Part shown: positions 36,252-44,938 of the stretch, one piece after another
How positions within the stretch are numbered: position 1 is the stretch's first letter
Layout: each line of letters starts with the position of its first letter
Assembly (NCBI RefSeq): GCF_030818695.1
Contig: NZ_JAUTAR010000001.1
Location: 3,342,501 to 3,406,500, forward strand
Length of the DNA: 64,000 nucleotides
Direction of reading: 5' to 3'
From: Chryseobacterium sp. SORGH_AS_0447
GTDB taxonomy: Bacteria > Bacteroidota > Bacteroidia > Flavobacteriales > Weeksellaceae
Notes under the pieces: generated by a model
Seen by the model: the letters and a program-made list of their open reading frames with translations, nothing else
The model's database searches: none
What the model was told of the DNA's origin: nothing
Program-made: the position numbers and the translations under genes

Positions 36252-37291
36252 GACAGTGATTTTTTAAATTTAACTAAAATCGCGATAAAAATCGGACCTC
36301 CCATGAGAGCGGTCAGAATCCCTATCGGCAGTTCCGAAGGTTCGACAATACTTCTGCTGAACGTATCGGCAGTGAGCAAGAGAATGCTTCCGAAAATAGC
36401 CGATAACGGCAAAATGAAAGCATAATCGGATTTAAAGAGAAGCCTCAAAATATAAGGTACGATAAGGCCCACAAAACCGATCGTTCCTGAAAAGGCAACA
36501 CAGCTTCCGATCATCAGCGCGGTAATGAGGATGATCTGTTTCTTCAGCCGCTCTACATTAATTCCCAGATGCTCCGCATCTTTTTCACCCAGCATCATGG
36601 CATTTAACGCTTTGCCTTTTGGCAGCAGAATAAAGTAAGAGATCATTAAAACAACCACCAGGATACTGTTCTTGGTCCAGGTGGCGGCGGCAAGGCTTCC
36701 TAAATTCCAGAACGTGAGATCCCTCAGCTGGTCATCTTTTGAAATGTAGATCAGGAAACCGGTGATGGAAAAGCCGATGGCGGTAATGGCTACCCCGCTC
36801 AGCAGCATCATGACGACATTGGTTTTTCCCCCGCTTGTCGAAATCCTGTAGACCAGCAGCATGGATAAGAAAGAACCAATGAAAGCAGCGATCCCCACCA
36901 GTGAAAACTGTACCGCTTCAGGAAGATACTGCTTGAAGTGCCCTCCTAAAACGATGGTAACAGCGGCAAGTAATGTTGCTCCCGAGGTAAGCCCTATCAG
37001 ATCCCCTGTGGCCAGCGGATTTTTAAACAATCCCTGTAAACTTGTCCCCGAAACGGCCAGCATGCTTCCGATGAGAATGGCCATCACAATTCTGGCCGCC
37101 CTTACTTCCCAGACCACATACTGATCGCTTAAAGACAGCCCCGGATCTCCTTTCATCATTTTACCCAGCACTTCAAAGGCCGACTTTCCTCCGAAATCGT
37201 AAACTCCAGTATTTAAAGACCATACTGCTATTATGGCTAGCAGTATGGCACTTATACTAACGTAAACGTATAATTTACTTCGTGTTCTCAA
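36248..37291 (-). CDS. hmuU: Heme ABC transporter permease (FecCD family)
   Basis: A 347-residue inner-membrane permease with about ten helices. FecCD signatures are visible: VWEVRAARIVMAILIGSMLAVSG near residue 65, FKNPLATGDLIGLTSGA near 95, and GTIGFVGLIVPYILR near 270. The start appears to be TTG at 37291, giving a 17-base overlap with hmuT. It carries heme across the inner membrane with HmuV and HmuT. Confidence 0.92.
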   Translation of the reverse strand: MRTRSKLYVYVSISAILLAIIAVWSLNTGVYDFGGKSAFEVLGKMMKGDPGLSLSDQYVVWEVRAARIVMAILIGSMLAVSGTSLQGLFKNPLATGDLIGLTSGATLLAAVTIVLGGHFKQYLPEAVQFSLVGIAAFIGSFLSMLLVYRISTSGGKTNVVMMLLSGVAITAIGFSITGFLIYISKDDQLRDLTFWNLGSLAAATWTKNSILVVVLMISYFILLPKGKALNAMMLGEKDAEHLGINVERLKKQIILITALMIGSCVAFSGTIGFVGLIVPYILRLLFKSDYAFILPLSAIFGSILLLTADTFSRSIVEPSELPIGILTALMGGPIFIAILVKFKKSLS

Positions 37292-38154
37292 TTAACAGCT
37301 TGTTTAATCCTACAGCAGCTTCCCCCAACCTCGGTCCGAAGCCTGAAACCAGACCTCCGTCCATCGCAATGATCTTTTTGTTTTTCCCGGCATTGGTCTG
37401 GGCAACGCCCGGCATTTTTAAAGCCCCTTCGTTTCCTCCGGCACCCTGCAATCCGCTGGTAAAGAAGAAGAGCACATCAGGATTGGCTTTTACCACCGCT
37501 TCAGGAGTTAACGGTTTGAAGTCTTCGAAATCATTAACTGCATTTTCGCCGCCTGCAATTTCAATGAGAGAAGCCATCGGTGTATTTTTTCCGGAAACCA
37601 TCAGCATATTCCCTCTGGCATAGATGAACAGGACTTTTGGCTTTTTAGCAATCGGCTGGATTTGTTTCAGGTCGGCATCAATTTTATCATTCAGTTTCTG
37701 GTAATCGTCGCTTCCGATGGTTTTTGCCACGTCCGCGATGAGTTTTTTGGTTCCGTCTACGGTAAATTCCTGCTTGAAAATCTCTGTTTTAATTCCGGAA
37801 GACTTTATTTTCCCCATCAGTGCCGGGTTGATGTCTTTATCCGAAGCTAAAATCAGGGTCGGGGAAACAGCCATAATCGGCTCAATGGTCATTGACCGTA
37901 CATGTCCCAAATCAACAGCCGTAGCTTTAAGCGATTCCGGATACGTGCTGGTAACATCGGTTCCTACGATTTCTTTTTCATGGCCTAAAGCAGCTACGAT
38001 TTCCGTGATTCCACCATTCAAAAGTAACAATTTTGTTGTTGGATTTCGGGGCCTCCGAGCTTACTTCCGTGGCATTTCCTGTTTTGGTGCTTTCCTCTTT
38101 TTTACAAGAGTACACGGCAACCAGTACAGAAGCGGCAAGAATGAATTTTTTCAT
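37275..38154 (-). pseudogene. hmuT: Heme-binding periplasmic lipoprotein HmuT, single-base frameshift
   Basis: The substrate-binding protein of the heme ABC transporter. The 5' part (ATG 38154) encodes a lipoprotein signal, MKKFILAASVLVAVYSC, and a linker. Then at a run of four T on the coding strand (38020-38023) the frame breaks. Removing one T gives IVTLNGGITEIVAALG, the normal start of the domain, and joins the remaining 250 residues (DLGHVRSMTIEPIMAVSPTLIL, VSGKNTPMASLIEIAGGENA). The total length of 880 bases is one over a multiple of three. Everything else is intact, so either a recent mutation or a read error is likely. Confidence 0.8.
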
Positions 38155-38178
38155 AATCTACTTATTATTTGATTTATA

Positions 38179-39261
38179 TTATAAGGGTTTGTATTCGAAC
38201 TGGGGGAAGCCTCTTTCTCCTGAAGTATTGGTAAGCCTGGTGAATCTCAGTTTAAAATAATATCCGTTTGCATCTTTAATAATATAAAAACGGTTTCCGT
38301 ATACTTCTAATCCGTTAACTCCTACAGGATTTCTCCAGTTTGATCCAATAATCCTCTGATCATTGTAAACAAATTTAGATTGATCAATATCGGAAACTTT
38401 GAAATTGTTATATGCTTCAACCCCAGATCCGGAATTTATAAGTACCTCATAAGCTCCTACACCACCTACGTTATTATGGGTAACAAAATCCGCGTAAATA
38501 TAACTTCCCGCACCGCTAATAATATTTGTAAAGACCGTAAAGCTTAGATCCCACTTTTTCTTTTCAGGCTGAATAAGTACTTCTTTATCGTTTTTTAGGC
38601 TAACAAAATTATAATTGTATGCCGTATTTTTGACTATTGTAATTTCTTTATGTGTAGTTGTACCAAGCTCTGCATATTTTATTTTATAGTTTTCTCCGGA
38701 TCTTACGATTTGAATTTTCATCCATCCTCTGGCATCGCCGCCAGTAGCTACTGAACCCTGTGCTACCGCTCCAGTATACAATTCTTTGCCCATATTGAGC
38801 AGATAGACTGCGTTTTCAGAATCATCCGCTTTAATTTCTTCAATTGCTGTATATCCTGTTGGAAAATTCCCTTTCACATCATCAATATAAACTTCATTAG
38901 AGGGGTTGAAGTTGGCTACCTGTATCTGGTTCTTTAGTGTGGAAACACTGGATTCCGTAACAAGGTCTATATTAGATGCATTGGGGATTTTTCCTGCCGC
39001 CATCATGATGGATGAATTTAGAATAACTTTAAAGGAATTACCTGAGTACAATGCAAGATCCCAGTCAGTTCTTTTAGTTACAATTTGCTTATTTTCGCTC
39101 AGATCAAACCATACCTGATTGGGCTGCGTTGGTCCTCCTACCAGCGGATCTGCGACACTCCCTTCTATCTTAGAAACGGCAACCGGATCTTCATTATCAT
39201 TGATGCATGACTGGTTGATTAATGAAGTTGCCACCAAAAGGCCAAGTATTATTTTCTTCAT
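38179..39261 (-). CDS. hmuY: HmuY-family heme-binding lipoprotein
   Basis: A 360-residue outer-membrane lipoprotein (signal MKKIILGLLVATSLINQSC, Cys at residue 19) of the HmuY family, known from Porphyromonas gingivalis as a hemophore that hands heme to HmuR. Repeated WDL motifs are typical: VWFDLSENKQIV and DWDLALYSGN near residue 50-70, KKWDLSFTVFTN near 240, and YYFKLRFTRLTN near the end. It lies 10 bases after the receptor gene and 24 bases before hmuT. Confidence 0.88.
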   Translation of the reverse strand: MKKIILGLLVATSLINQSCINDNEDPVAVSKIEGSVADPLVGGPTQPNQVWFDLSENKQIVTKRTDWDLALYSGNSFKVILNSSIMMAAGKIPNASNIDLVTESSVSTLKNQIQVANFNPSNEVYIDDVKGNFPTGYTAIEEIKADDSENAVYLLNMGKELYTGAVAQGSVATGGDARGWMKIQIVRSGENYKIKYAELGTTTHKEITIVKNTAYNYNFVSLKNDKEVLIQPEKKKWDLSFTVFTNIISGAGSYIYADFVTHNNVGGVGAYEVLINSGSGVEAYNNFKVSDIDQSKFVYNDQRIIGSNWRNPVGVNGLEVYGNRFYIIKDANGYYFKLRFTRLTNTSGERGFPQFEYKPL

Positions 39262-39271
39262 GGTAAATATT

Positions 39272-41404
39272 TTAAAGATTATAATTTAAACGGATAAAAT
39301 AACTTCTGCCGTAAAAAAGATTCTGCTTATCTGCCGCCACATTATGTGTTCCACCAGCCTGTATAGAATTCCTCACACTGCTTACATCAAATATATTTTT
39401 CACACCTGCACCGAGTTCAAAATGGTTTTTGAAAAAAGGCTGGCTTATGGTGAAATTGAGCATATTAAAACTACCTACTTCTCCAAGAATAAAATTGGAA
39501 GGTGCAGAAAGATTTGTGGTGGTTTCCTGTACAAATTGTTTTCTTTTCCCGCTATATTTGTAATAAAGTGCAAATAAAGTTTTTGTCTGAGGAAGTGTAT
39601 AATTTACTGCCAGGTTAGCTTCTGCGTAAAAGTTGTAGTCATCAGGTGAAGTAGTATTTCCTGCAACGAGTTCCTGGGAAATCCCCATTACTGAAATTCC
39701 GGCATTTACGGAAAAATGATTACGTTTTGCAGAAAAACCGCCGCCAAAAAGAATTGAGTTATATTTGTTGATATTGAGATAAGTATATCTCAGCGGACTA
39801 TTGCTGATAATAACACTCTCAATTCTGTCTTTTACATCAAGGTATAAACCGGAAAGGCTAATATCGAATCTCCAAGTATTGGCAATATTCGTTTTATAAT
39901 CCCAAAATAATCCTGCAGAATAGCCTGTTTCCGGACTCAGATTCTCATTTCCGCGGATATCATGATTGGCATCCACTGTATAAGTATAAAGTTCTTCGTA
40001 AGTTGGAAAACGGTTTGAAGAACCAAATACTGCACGGAGATCTGACTTTTGCGAAGTACTGTATCTCGCCGTTAGTGAGTAATTGCTTTGGGAATCGAAC
40101 CTGTCGCTAAGTGATAATCTGTATCCTGGTCTCAATGAAAATTGATCCGAAACCTTCCATTCTGCTGAAATAAAATTAGCGTAGCTAAAAATAGCTCTGT
40201 TGACATTGTCTCTTTTTTCTATACTCTGAAACGTAGCAGAATTAGCAAAGCCGTTGGTCCTATCCAGCTCATATCCCAACTGAAAATTAATCTTTTCACT
40301 GTCCAGGAAATTACTGAACATTCCTCTGGAGTAAAAAACTTTGGAATCATAATAAGTACTCTTAGGATCACGGGATCTTTCCTGTCTGGCCGGGACATCA
40401 TATTGATAATCCTGGGTCTGCCGTTCCTGCGTCTGGTAGGAAAAATCTCCTAAATAATTAATTCTTCCCAGTTTTGTCTGAATATTGAACTGATGAATCC
40501 ATCGGTTAGTAAAATAATCCTTGTCATTACCGATGTAGGTCCTGTTTCCCCCGCCTAACGAAAGTTCGTCCACATTTTGGCTGTAGAAGTTAATTTCTTC
40601 ACGGAGATAATTCACTTTATAAAACAGGGAAGTATTGTTTTTGGCATATCTTATGGCGGCATTAGTAATAAGGAGATCTTTTGGAAGCCATTCATATCCC
40701 CGGCCTCCGTTATCCATTTCGCTGAAGTAGGTATAGCCATTATATTTCCCTTTGTACCCCTGAAAATCATTATGATTAATGTCTGCAGTTACCGTCCAGT
40801 GGTCACTTATTCTATATCCCAGATTCAAAGACTGTACATGTCTTCCGTTTCCTTTTTTGAACCAGTCATAATCCTTTCCTACGGTTTCTTCCTGTAATGA
40901 TAGATTGGCGTTAAACTTTTGGGAATATGTTTTTTTGGTGATGATATTAATAACTCCGGTTACCGCATTATTCCCATATTCCACGCCCATTGCACCTTTT
41001 ACCACCTCAATACGCTCTATATTATTCACATTTATTTTACTGAGATCGGTCTGGTTCCCGCTTCCACGGTCATTCACTACCGGGATATTATCAATAAGAA
41101 TTTTGGTGTAAGCACCGTTGAGACCTAAAATATTAGCACTGGAATCTCCATTTCCTGAATCGGGTACAATCTGGATATTAAGATTTTGATTGAGAACCTC
41201 TGCTGCCGTAGTCACTGCCATATTCTTGATCTGCTGCGCATCAATCACCTCAACCTTGTAAATCGACTTGTTGATCGACTGCTGCATATACTGTCCGGTA
41301 ATTACCACCTCCTCTATTTTCGTCTGGTTAACAGAGTCTTTTTCTTGTGCATGTCCATAGAGAACAGCAGATAATGATAGAATGGAAAGCAGTTTCTTCT
41401 TCAT
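39272..41404 (-). CDS. hmuR: TonB-dependent heme receptor (HmuR-like)
   Basis: A 710-residue outer-membrane receptor. The signal peptide is MKKKLLSILSLSAVLYGHAQ (ATG 41404). The plug domain (about 35-150) contains AEVLNQNLNIQIVPDSGNG and ILIDNIPVVNDRGSG, then a 22-strand barrel follows, ending FIRLNYNL with a terminal aromatic/Leu pattern. As first gene of the hmu operon it is inferred to import heme with HmuY. A -7 box TATATTTG (minus strand, 41424-41431) lies 19 bases before the ATG, and a Fur-like site lies just upstream. Confidence 0.9.
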   Translation of the reverse strand: MKKKLLSILSLSAVLYGHAQEKDSVNQTKIEEVVITGQYMQQSINKSIYKVEVIDAQQIKNMAVTTAAEVLNQNLNIQIVPDSGNGDSSANILGLNGAYTKILIDNIPVVNDRGSGNQTDLSKINVNNIERIEVVKGAMGVEYGNNAVTGVINIITKKTYSQKFNANLSLQEETVGKDYDWFKKGNGRHVQSLNLGYRISDHWTVTADINHNDFQGYKGKYNGYTYFSEMDNGGRGYEWLPKDLLITNAAIRYAKNNTSLFYKVNYLREEINFYSQNVDELSLGGGNRTYIGNDKDYFTNRWIHQFNIQTKLGRINYLGDFSYQTQERQTQDYQYDVPARQERSRDPKSTYYDSKVFYSRGMFSNFLDSEKINFQLGYELDRTNGFANSATFQSIEKRDNVNRAIFSYANFISAEWKVSDQFSLRPGYRLSLSDRFDSQSNYSLTARYSTSQKSDLRAVFGSSNRFPTYEELYTYTVDANHDIRGNENLSPETGYSAGLFWDYKTNIANTWRFDISLSGLYLDVKDRIESVIISNSPLRYTYLNINKYNSILFGGGFSAKRNHFSVNAGISVMGISQELVAGNTTSPDDYNFYAEANLAVNYTLPQTKTLFALYYKYSGKRKQFVQETTTNLSAPSNFILGEVGSFNMLNFTISQPFFKNHFELGAGVKNIFDVSSVRNSIQAGGTHNVAADKQNLFYGRSYFIRLNYNL

Positions 41405-41423
41405 GAGGTACAAAAATTTTCGA

Positions 41424-41492
41424 CAAATATAATGCTTTATTTAGAATAGTTAAAAATAAATATGTACTTTTGTTGAATAATTCTAAATAAAA
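41424..41492. promoter_or_regulatory. Divergent hmuR / T9SS-protein promoter with two Fur-like sites
   Basis: Minus strand: -7 TATATTTG at 41424-41431 for hmuR. Plus strand: -7 TACTTTTG at 41465-41472 for the gene at 41501. Two Fur-like half-palindromes, ATTTAGAAT (41439-41447) and ATTCTAAAT (41480-41488), are exact inverse copies. One covers the hmuR core promoter, the other the start point of the plus-strand gene. The stretch 41439-41488 matches 42534-42583 at 44 of 50 positions without gaps. Confidence 0.7.
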
Positions 41493-41500
41493 ATAATAAT

Positions 41501-42319
41501 ATGAAATTAGGACTACTTTTTGGAAGTTTGATGCTCGCAGCTGTCTCAGCGAATGCACAAGTAGCGACAATTAATGAGAATTTTAACAGTTTTACGGCAG
41601 GAAATACGACCTTTCCACAGGGTGGCTGGTCTGCTGTAGTAGCTTCGGCAACTTCTACTCCGCCGCCTGTCTCTCCCAGAATGATCGTAGCAGTTGATGC
41701 TAACGATTCGAACAATAAAATGGTGCAATCATATGCAGGAAATAACGGTACGGCTCCATCTTATCTGATCACTCCACAGATCGTAGCTCCTGCGGGAGAC
41801 AAGACCTTATCCTTTCAGACCATGCTGGTATCTCCCTCTCCCGGTCCCGGAACCATCCAGATCGGTATGGCTTCAAGTACAACGGATATGAGTACTTTTG
41901 TTGCTGTAGGAAACCCGATCACATTATCGGCAGTAGGCACTGTACAAAACATCAGCGTAAATATTCCGGCTTCAACTTTACAATATATTGTATTCAGATT
42001 TACCCCTTCCACAAGCCATGTAGCCGTACAGATCGACAATGTGGTGTACAATACCTCAACCAGCCTGGCGGTTTCCGATCAGGTAAAATCAAAGGAAGAA
42101 GTAAAGTTTGCCGTGAATTCAGAAAATACAGCGTTGGAATTTATCACCAAAAAAGATCTTAAGAACATCCAGGTATATTCCGCAGGAGGCCGGAAGGTTG
42201 CTGCCGGTAAATTATCCGGAAGGTCTTTCGATATCACCAGCCTACAGACCGGTGTATATTATATCCTAATCGAAACCGCAGAAAGTACAACAGTAAAATC
42301 AAAATTCATTAAGAAATAG
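41501..42319 (+). CDS. T9SS-secreted protein with jelly-roll-like domain
   Basis: A 272-residue secreted protein (signal MKLGLLFGSLMLAAVSANAQ). The middle (about 25-190) starts INENFNSFTAG and includes GGWSAVVAS, a jelly-roll layout like the cleaved-adhesin/choice-of-anchor domains; it may bind ligand or protein. The C-terminus (about 205-272: VKFAVNSENTALEF, IQVYSAGGRKVA, LQTGVYYILIE, basic tail) is a T9SS type A sorting domain. It is divergent from hmuR and shares its Fur-like control region, so a role in iron or heme acquisition is inferred. Confidence 0.75.
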   Translation: MKLGLLFGSLMLAAVSANAQVATINENFNSFTAGNTTFPQGGWSAVVASATSTPPPVSPRMIVAVDANDSNNKMVQSYAGNNGTAPSYLITPQIVAPAGDKTLSFQTMLVSPSPGPGTIQIGMASSTTDMSTFVAVGNPITLSAVGTVQNISVNIPASTLQYIVFRFTPSTSHVAVQIDNVVYNTSTSLAVSDQVKSKEEVKFAVNSENTALEFITKKDLKNIQVYSAGGRKVAAGKLSGRSFDITSLQTGVYYILIETAESTTVKSKFIKK

Positions 42320-42344
42320 ATTTATTAAACCGTTTTTACATGTA

Positions 42345-42378
42345 AACTGATTTATGATTTCATAGATCAGTTTTTTTT
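42345..42378 (+). terminator. Terminator after the first T9SS gene
   Basis: AACTGAT-T-TATGA with TCATA-G-ATCAGTT, followed by eight T. Confidence 0.85.
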
Positions 42379-42533
42379 ATTCTATTAAATGTGTAAACCC
42401 AACGATATTTAAATCCAGATAATAATTTAATACCAAAAAGGTCTAATGAACAAAATTTAATCCGCTTTAAAACAGCCTAATGAAAAGGATTCAGATCAAA
42501 TTAATTTAAAAACACGACAAAAATCATGTTTCT

Positions 42534-42585
42534 ATTTAGAATAATTAAAAATAATTATATAGTTTTGTGGAATCATTCTAAATAA
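42534..42585 (+). promoter_or_regulatory. Fur-like promoter of the HmuY-like T9SS gene
   Basis: ATTTAGAAT (42534-42542), -7 TAGTTTTG (42560-42567) and ATTCTAAAT (42575-42583) have the same order and exact spacing as at 41439-41488. Two promoters with a shared 50-base architecture point to one regulator, most likely Fur. Confidence 0.7.
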
Positions 42586-42605
42586 TAAATAGAGACCATT
42601 ATATT

Positions 42606-43913
42606 ATGAAAACAAAATTACTTTTTACAGCCATGCTGGCGTTGGGGGTACAGCAGACCGTATTTTCCCAGACCGATGCCAACGGATATACCACCGTTAA
42701 TATGTCGATGGGCGCAAGTTACCAGAACCGTGTATTTTTTGATCTGAGTACCAACAATATGGTTTCCCAGCCTGCCAATACCTGGGATATTGCTTTTTAC
42801 AGGAATTCAAGCATGAGTTTCGGAACCCGAATGAATGATGCGCAGAATATCGAAGTATACCAGGCTTCAAACAATCCGAATGACTGGAACAGTATTACCA
42901 CAAACAGTGTCGCTTCATACGGATCACCTTTGTACAACCTTGACAATACAACATCTATCCAGAAAGGTGCTTTCGAACAGGGAACAGCGACTTACGGCTG
43001 GGGAGAATACAACCCCGGAAATCACCATATTGAAGGAAAAGTAATTTTCATCCTAAAATATGTTTCCAACAATACATATTACAAGTTTATGATCGACGAT
43101 TATTTCGGCGGCTATACTTTTAAATATGCCAAATGGAATGCGGCCAATTCTTCCTGGGATGCCGCCACCTCCAAAACTATTGCCAACGGCAGCGATGATG
43201 CATATTTCAATTATTTTTCTTTCGCAACAGGAGATAAGGTGGCCAGCCTTGAGCCTTCAAGAACAGACTGGGATTTTATGTTTACCCGATACTGGACGGA
43301 TTATCCGTATACAAATCCCAGCACAGGACAGCCTGCAACCATGAAATATAGAATGTCCGGAGTGATCCAGAATACCAACATTACGGTAGCCAAAGTACAG
43401 CCTGAAACTCAGGCAACAGCTTCCTCTACCCTTCCGGCGTCTTCAGCATTCTCGAATAATATTACGGCAATTGGTCACAGCTGGAAACCTACGCAGGGAA
43501 TTTACACCAATGTGGTATATTACATCAAACAGGGTTCGGAATATTACAGGATGTATTTCACTTCCAATGAGGGATCCTCTACCGGAAATATGTATTTTAA
43601 ATACAAAAACATTACTTCCTCTTTAGGAACAACCGATATTGCCTCCAAAAAAGCATCGTTCGGTATTTACCCGAACCCGACGACCGCAGACAAGCAGGTT
43701 ACGGTTTTATTTGATGTTAAAGAAAAGGTAAACAGCAAAGGACAGGTAGAAGTTTATGACCTTTCCGGGAAAAAAGTTTATTCGGCGGAACTGACGAACC
43801 AAACCGGTTTCTACAAGCAGGATCTGAACCTTTCCCACCTTTCTTCAGGAAATTACCTGGTGAAAATCACCTTTGGCGGAAGCACGGAAACGAAAAAGCT
43901 GATCGTGAAATAA
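42606..43913 (+). CDS. HmuY-like protein with T9SS sorting domain
   Basis: A 435-residue secreted protein (signal MKTKLLFTAMLALGVQQTVFSQ). The body resembles HmuY: RVFFDLSTNNMVSQPANTWD and IAFYRNSSMSF align with VWFDLSENKQIV and DWDLALYSGN of the lipoprotein HmuY at 38179. Later RTDWDFMFTRYW and YYRMYFTSN repeat the pattern. The last 85 residues (FGIYPNPTTADKQVTVLF, VEVYDLSGKKVYSAEL, LSSGNYLVKITFGG) are a T9SS type A sorting domain. So it appears to be a HmuY-fold hemophore candidate delivered by type IX secretion. The promoter is Fur-like. Confidence 0.78.
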   Translation: MKTKLLFTAMLALGVQQTVFSQTDANGYTTVNMSMGASYQNRVFFDLSTNNMVSQPANTWDIAFYRNSSMSFGTRMNDAQNIEVYQASNNPNDWNSITTNSVASYGSPLYNLDNTTSIQKGAFEQGTATYGWGEYNPGNHHIEGKVIFILKYVSNNTYYKFMIDDYFGGYTFKYAKWNAANSSWDAATSKTIANGSDDAYFNYFSFATGDKVASLEPSRTDWDFMFTRYWTDYPYTNPSTGQPATMKYRMSGVIQNTNITVAKVQPETQATASSTLPASSAFSNNITAIGHSWKPTQGIYTNVVYYIKQGSEYYRMYFTSNEGSSTGNMYFKYKNITSSLGTTDIASKKASFGIYPNPTTADKQVTVLFDVKEKVNSKGQVEVYDLSGKKVYSAELTNQTGFYKQDLNLSHLSSGNYLVKITFGGSTETKKLIVK

Positions 43914-43925
43914 GTGAACGGGAAT

Positions 43926-44013
43926 GGTGAATAGTGAATAGTGAATAGTGAATAGTGAATAGTGAATAGTGAATATTGAATTTACTAATTACAATTTAAA
44001 ATAACTATTCACC
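43926..44013. repeat. Seven tandem GTGAATA units with inverse arm
   Basis: Seven perfect GTGAATA copies at 43927-43975, then a short AT-rich stretch and the inverse word TAACTATTCACC at 44002-44013. It could fold into a long hairpin. It lies directly after the HmuY-like gene. Confidence 0.7.
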
Positions 44014-44042
44014 TTTAAAATAATACTTTCTATTTTTTCTAA

Positions 44043-44080
44043 AAAGAGGCTGTCCAAATTTTGGGCAGCTTCTTTTATTT
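44043..44080 (+). terminator. Terminator-like stem after the GTGAATA repeat
   Basis: GAGGCTGTCC and GGGCAGCTTC pair (with G-U) around AAATTTT, followed by TTTTATTT. It probably ends the HmuY-like message. Confidence 0.6.
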
Positions 44081-44290
44081 GTATAAAGAAGATATCACCT
44101 AAAATGACGGAGCAGCAGAAACTGTGGAATTTATAGATTTTATTTTATCATCCCATTGGTTATCAATTAGAATAATTACCTTTGATCCGTTTCCGTAAAG
44201 TGAAAAAATTTAATTAAAGAATGATAAAACGGATACGCTTTGTGTCCATTTAAAAGTTACCTGCCTTTCCAAAAGGCATCAGAATTTAAA

Positions 44291-44860
44291 ATGTACAGCC
44301 AATTAGAAAAATATATCAAAACCAGAACAGAAATTGATGATAAAACGCTTTCTTCTATCTGCTCGTTTTTTCAATTAAGAAAAACCAAACGTAACGAATT
44401 TCTGCTGAAAGAAGGCGAAATCTGCAAGTATTATTATTTTGTAAATAAAGGCTGCCTAAGGCTTTTCAGCAATACTGATGAAGGCGAAGAAAGTACAAGA
44501 TATTTCCATTTTGAAGATGCTTTTGGAACTGCGCTATCCAGCTTCATCAATCAAAGACCTGCTTTCGAGTTTATGCAGACCATTGAACCTTCGGAATTGT
44601 TGGTGATCAGCCGCGACGACTACTTTCATTTGGTGGAAACGGTTCCACAGTTCGGTTTTATCTACCGGCAGATTTTAGAGCTGGCCTATATCAAATCACA
44701 GGAACGTATTTATTGTTTTCAAAAGTTAGAGGCCATCGAAAAAGTCCGTTGGGTGTTAACCAATCAAACGAAATTGCTGACAAGACTTTCTAACAAAATG
44801 GTTGCCTCTTATCTGGGTTTTACCCCGCAAACGTTAAGCAGATTAAAATCAAAGCTCTGA
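44291..44860 (+). CDS. Crp/Fnr-family transcriptional regulator
   Basis: A 189-residue regulator with an N-terminal cNMP-binding-like domain (FLLKEGEICKYYYFVNKGCLR near residue 35) and a C-terminal helix-turn-helix (NKMVASYLGFTPQTLSRLKSKL). The effector pocket lacks a clear cAMP signature, as is common in Bacteroidetes. I use the ATG at 44291; a -7 box TACCTTTG at 44177-44184 would give a 100-base leader. It precedes an NmrA-type reductase gene by 78 bases, which may be its target. Confidence 0.85.
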   Translation: MYSQLEKYIKTRTEIDDKTLSSICSFFQLRKTKRNEFLLKEGEICKYYYFVNKGCLRLFSNTDEGEESTRYFHFEDAFGTALSSFINQRPAFEFMQTIEPSELLVISRDDYFHLVETVPQFGFIYRQILELAYIKSQERIYCFQKLEAIEKVRWVLTNQTKLLTRLSNKMVASYLGFTPQTLSRLKSKL

Positions 44861-44938
44861 AACGTTAATCTAAGACAACGTTTATAAAAAATAGGCTCAT
44901 CATCTTTGTACTTCATTAAACAATAAAAAAGTTCAATT

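Noticed and set aside
43927..43975. Seven GTGAATA repeats as a CRISPR array
   Set aside because: Units are 7 bases with no spacers, and no cas genes are near; it is a simple tandem repeat.
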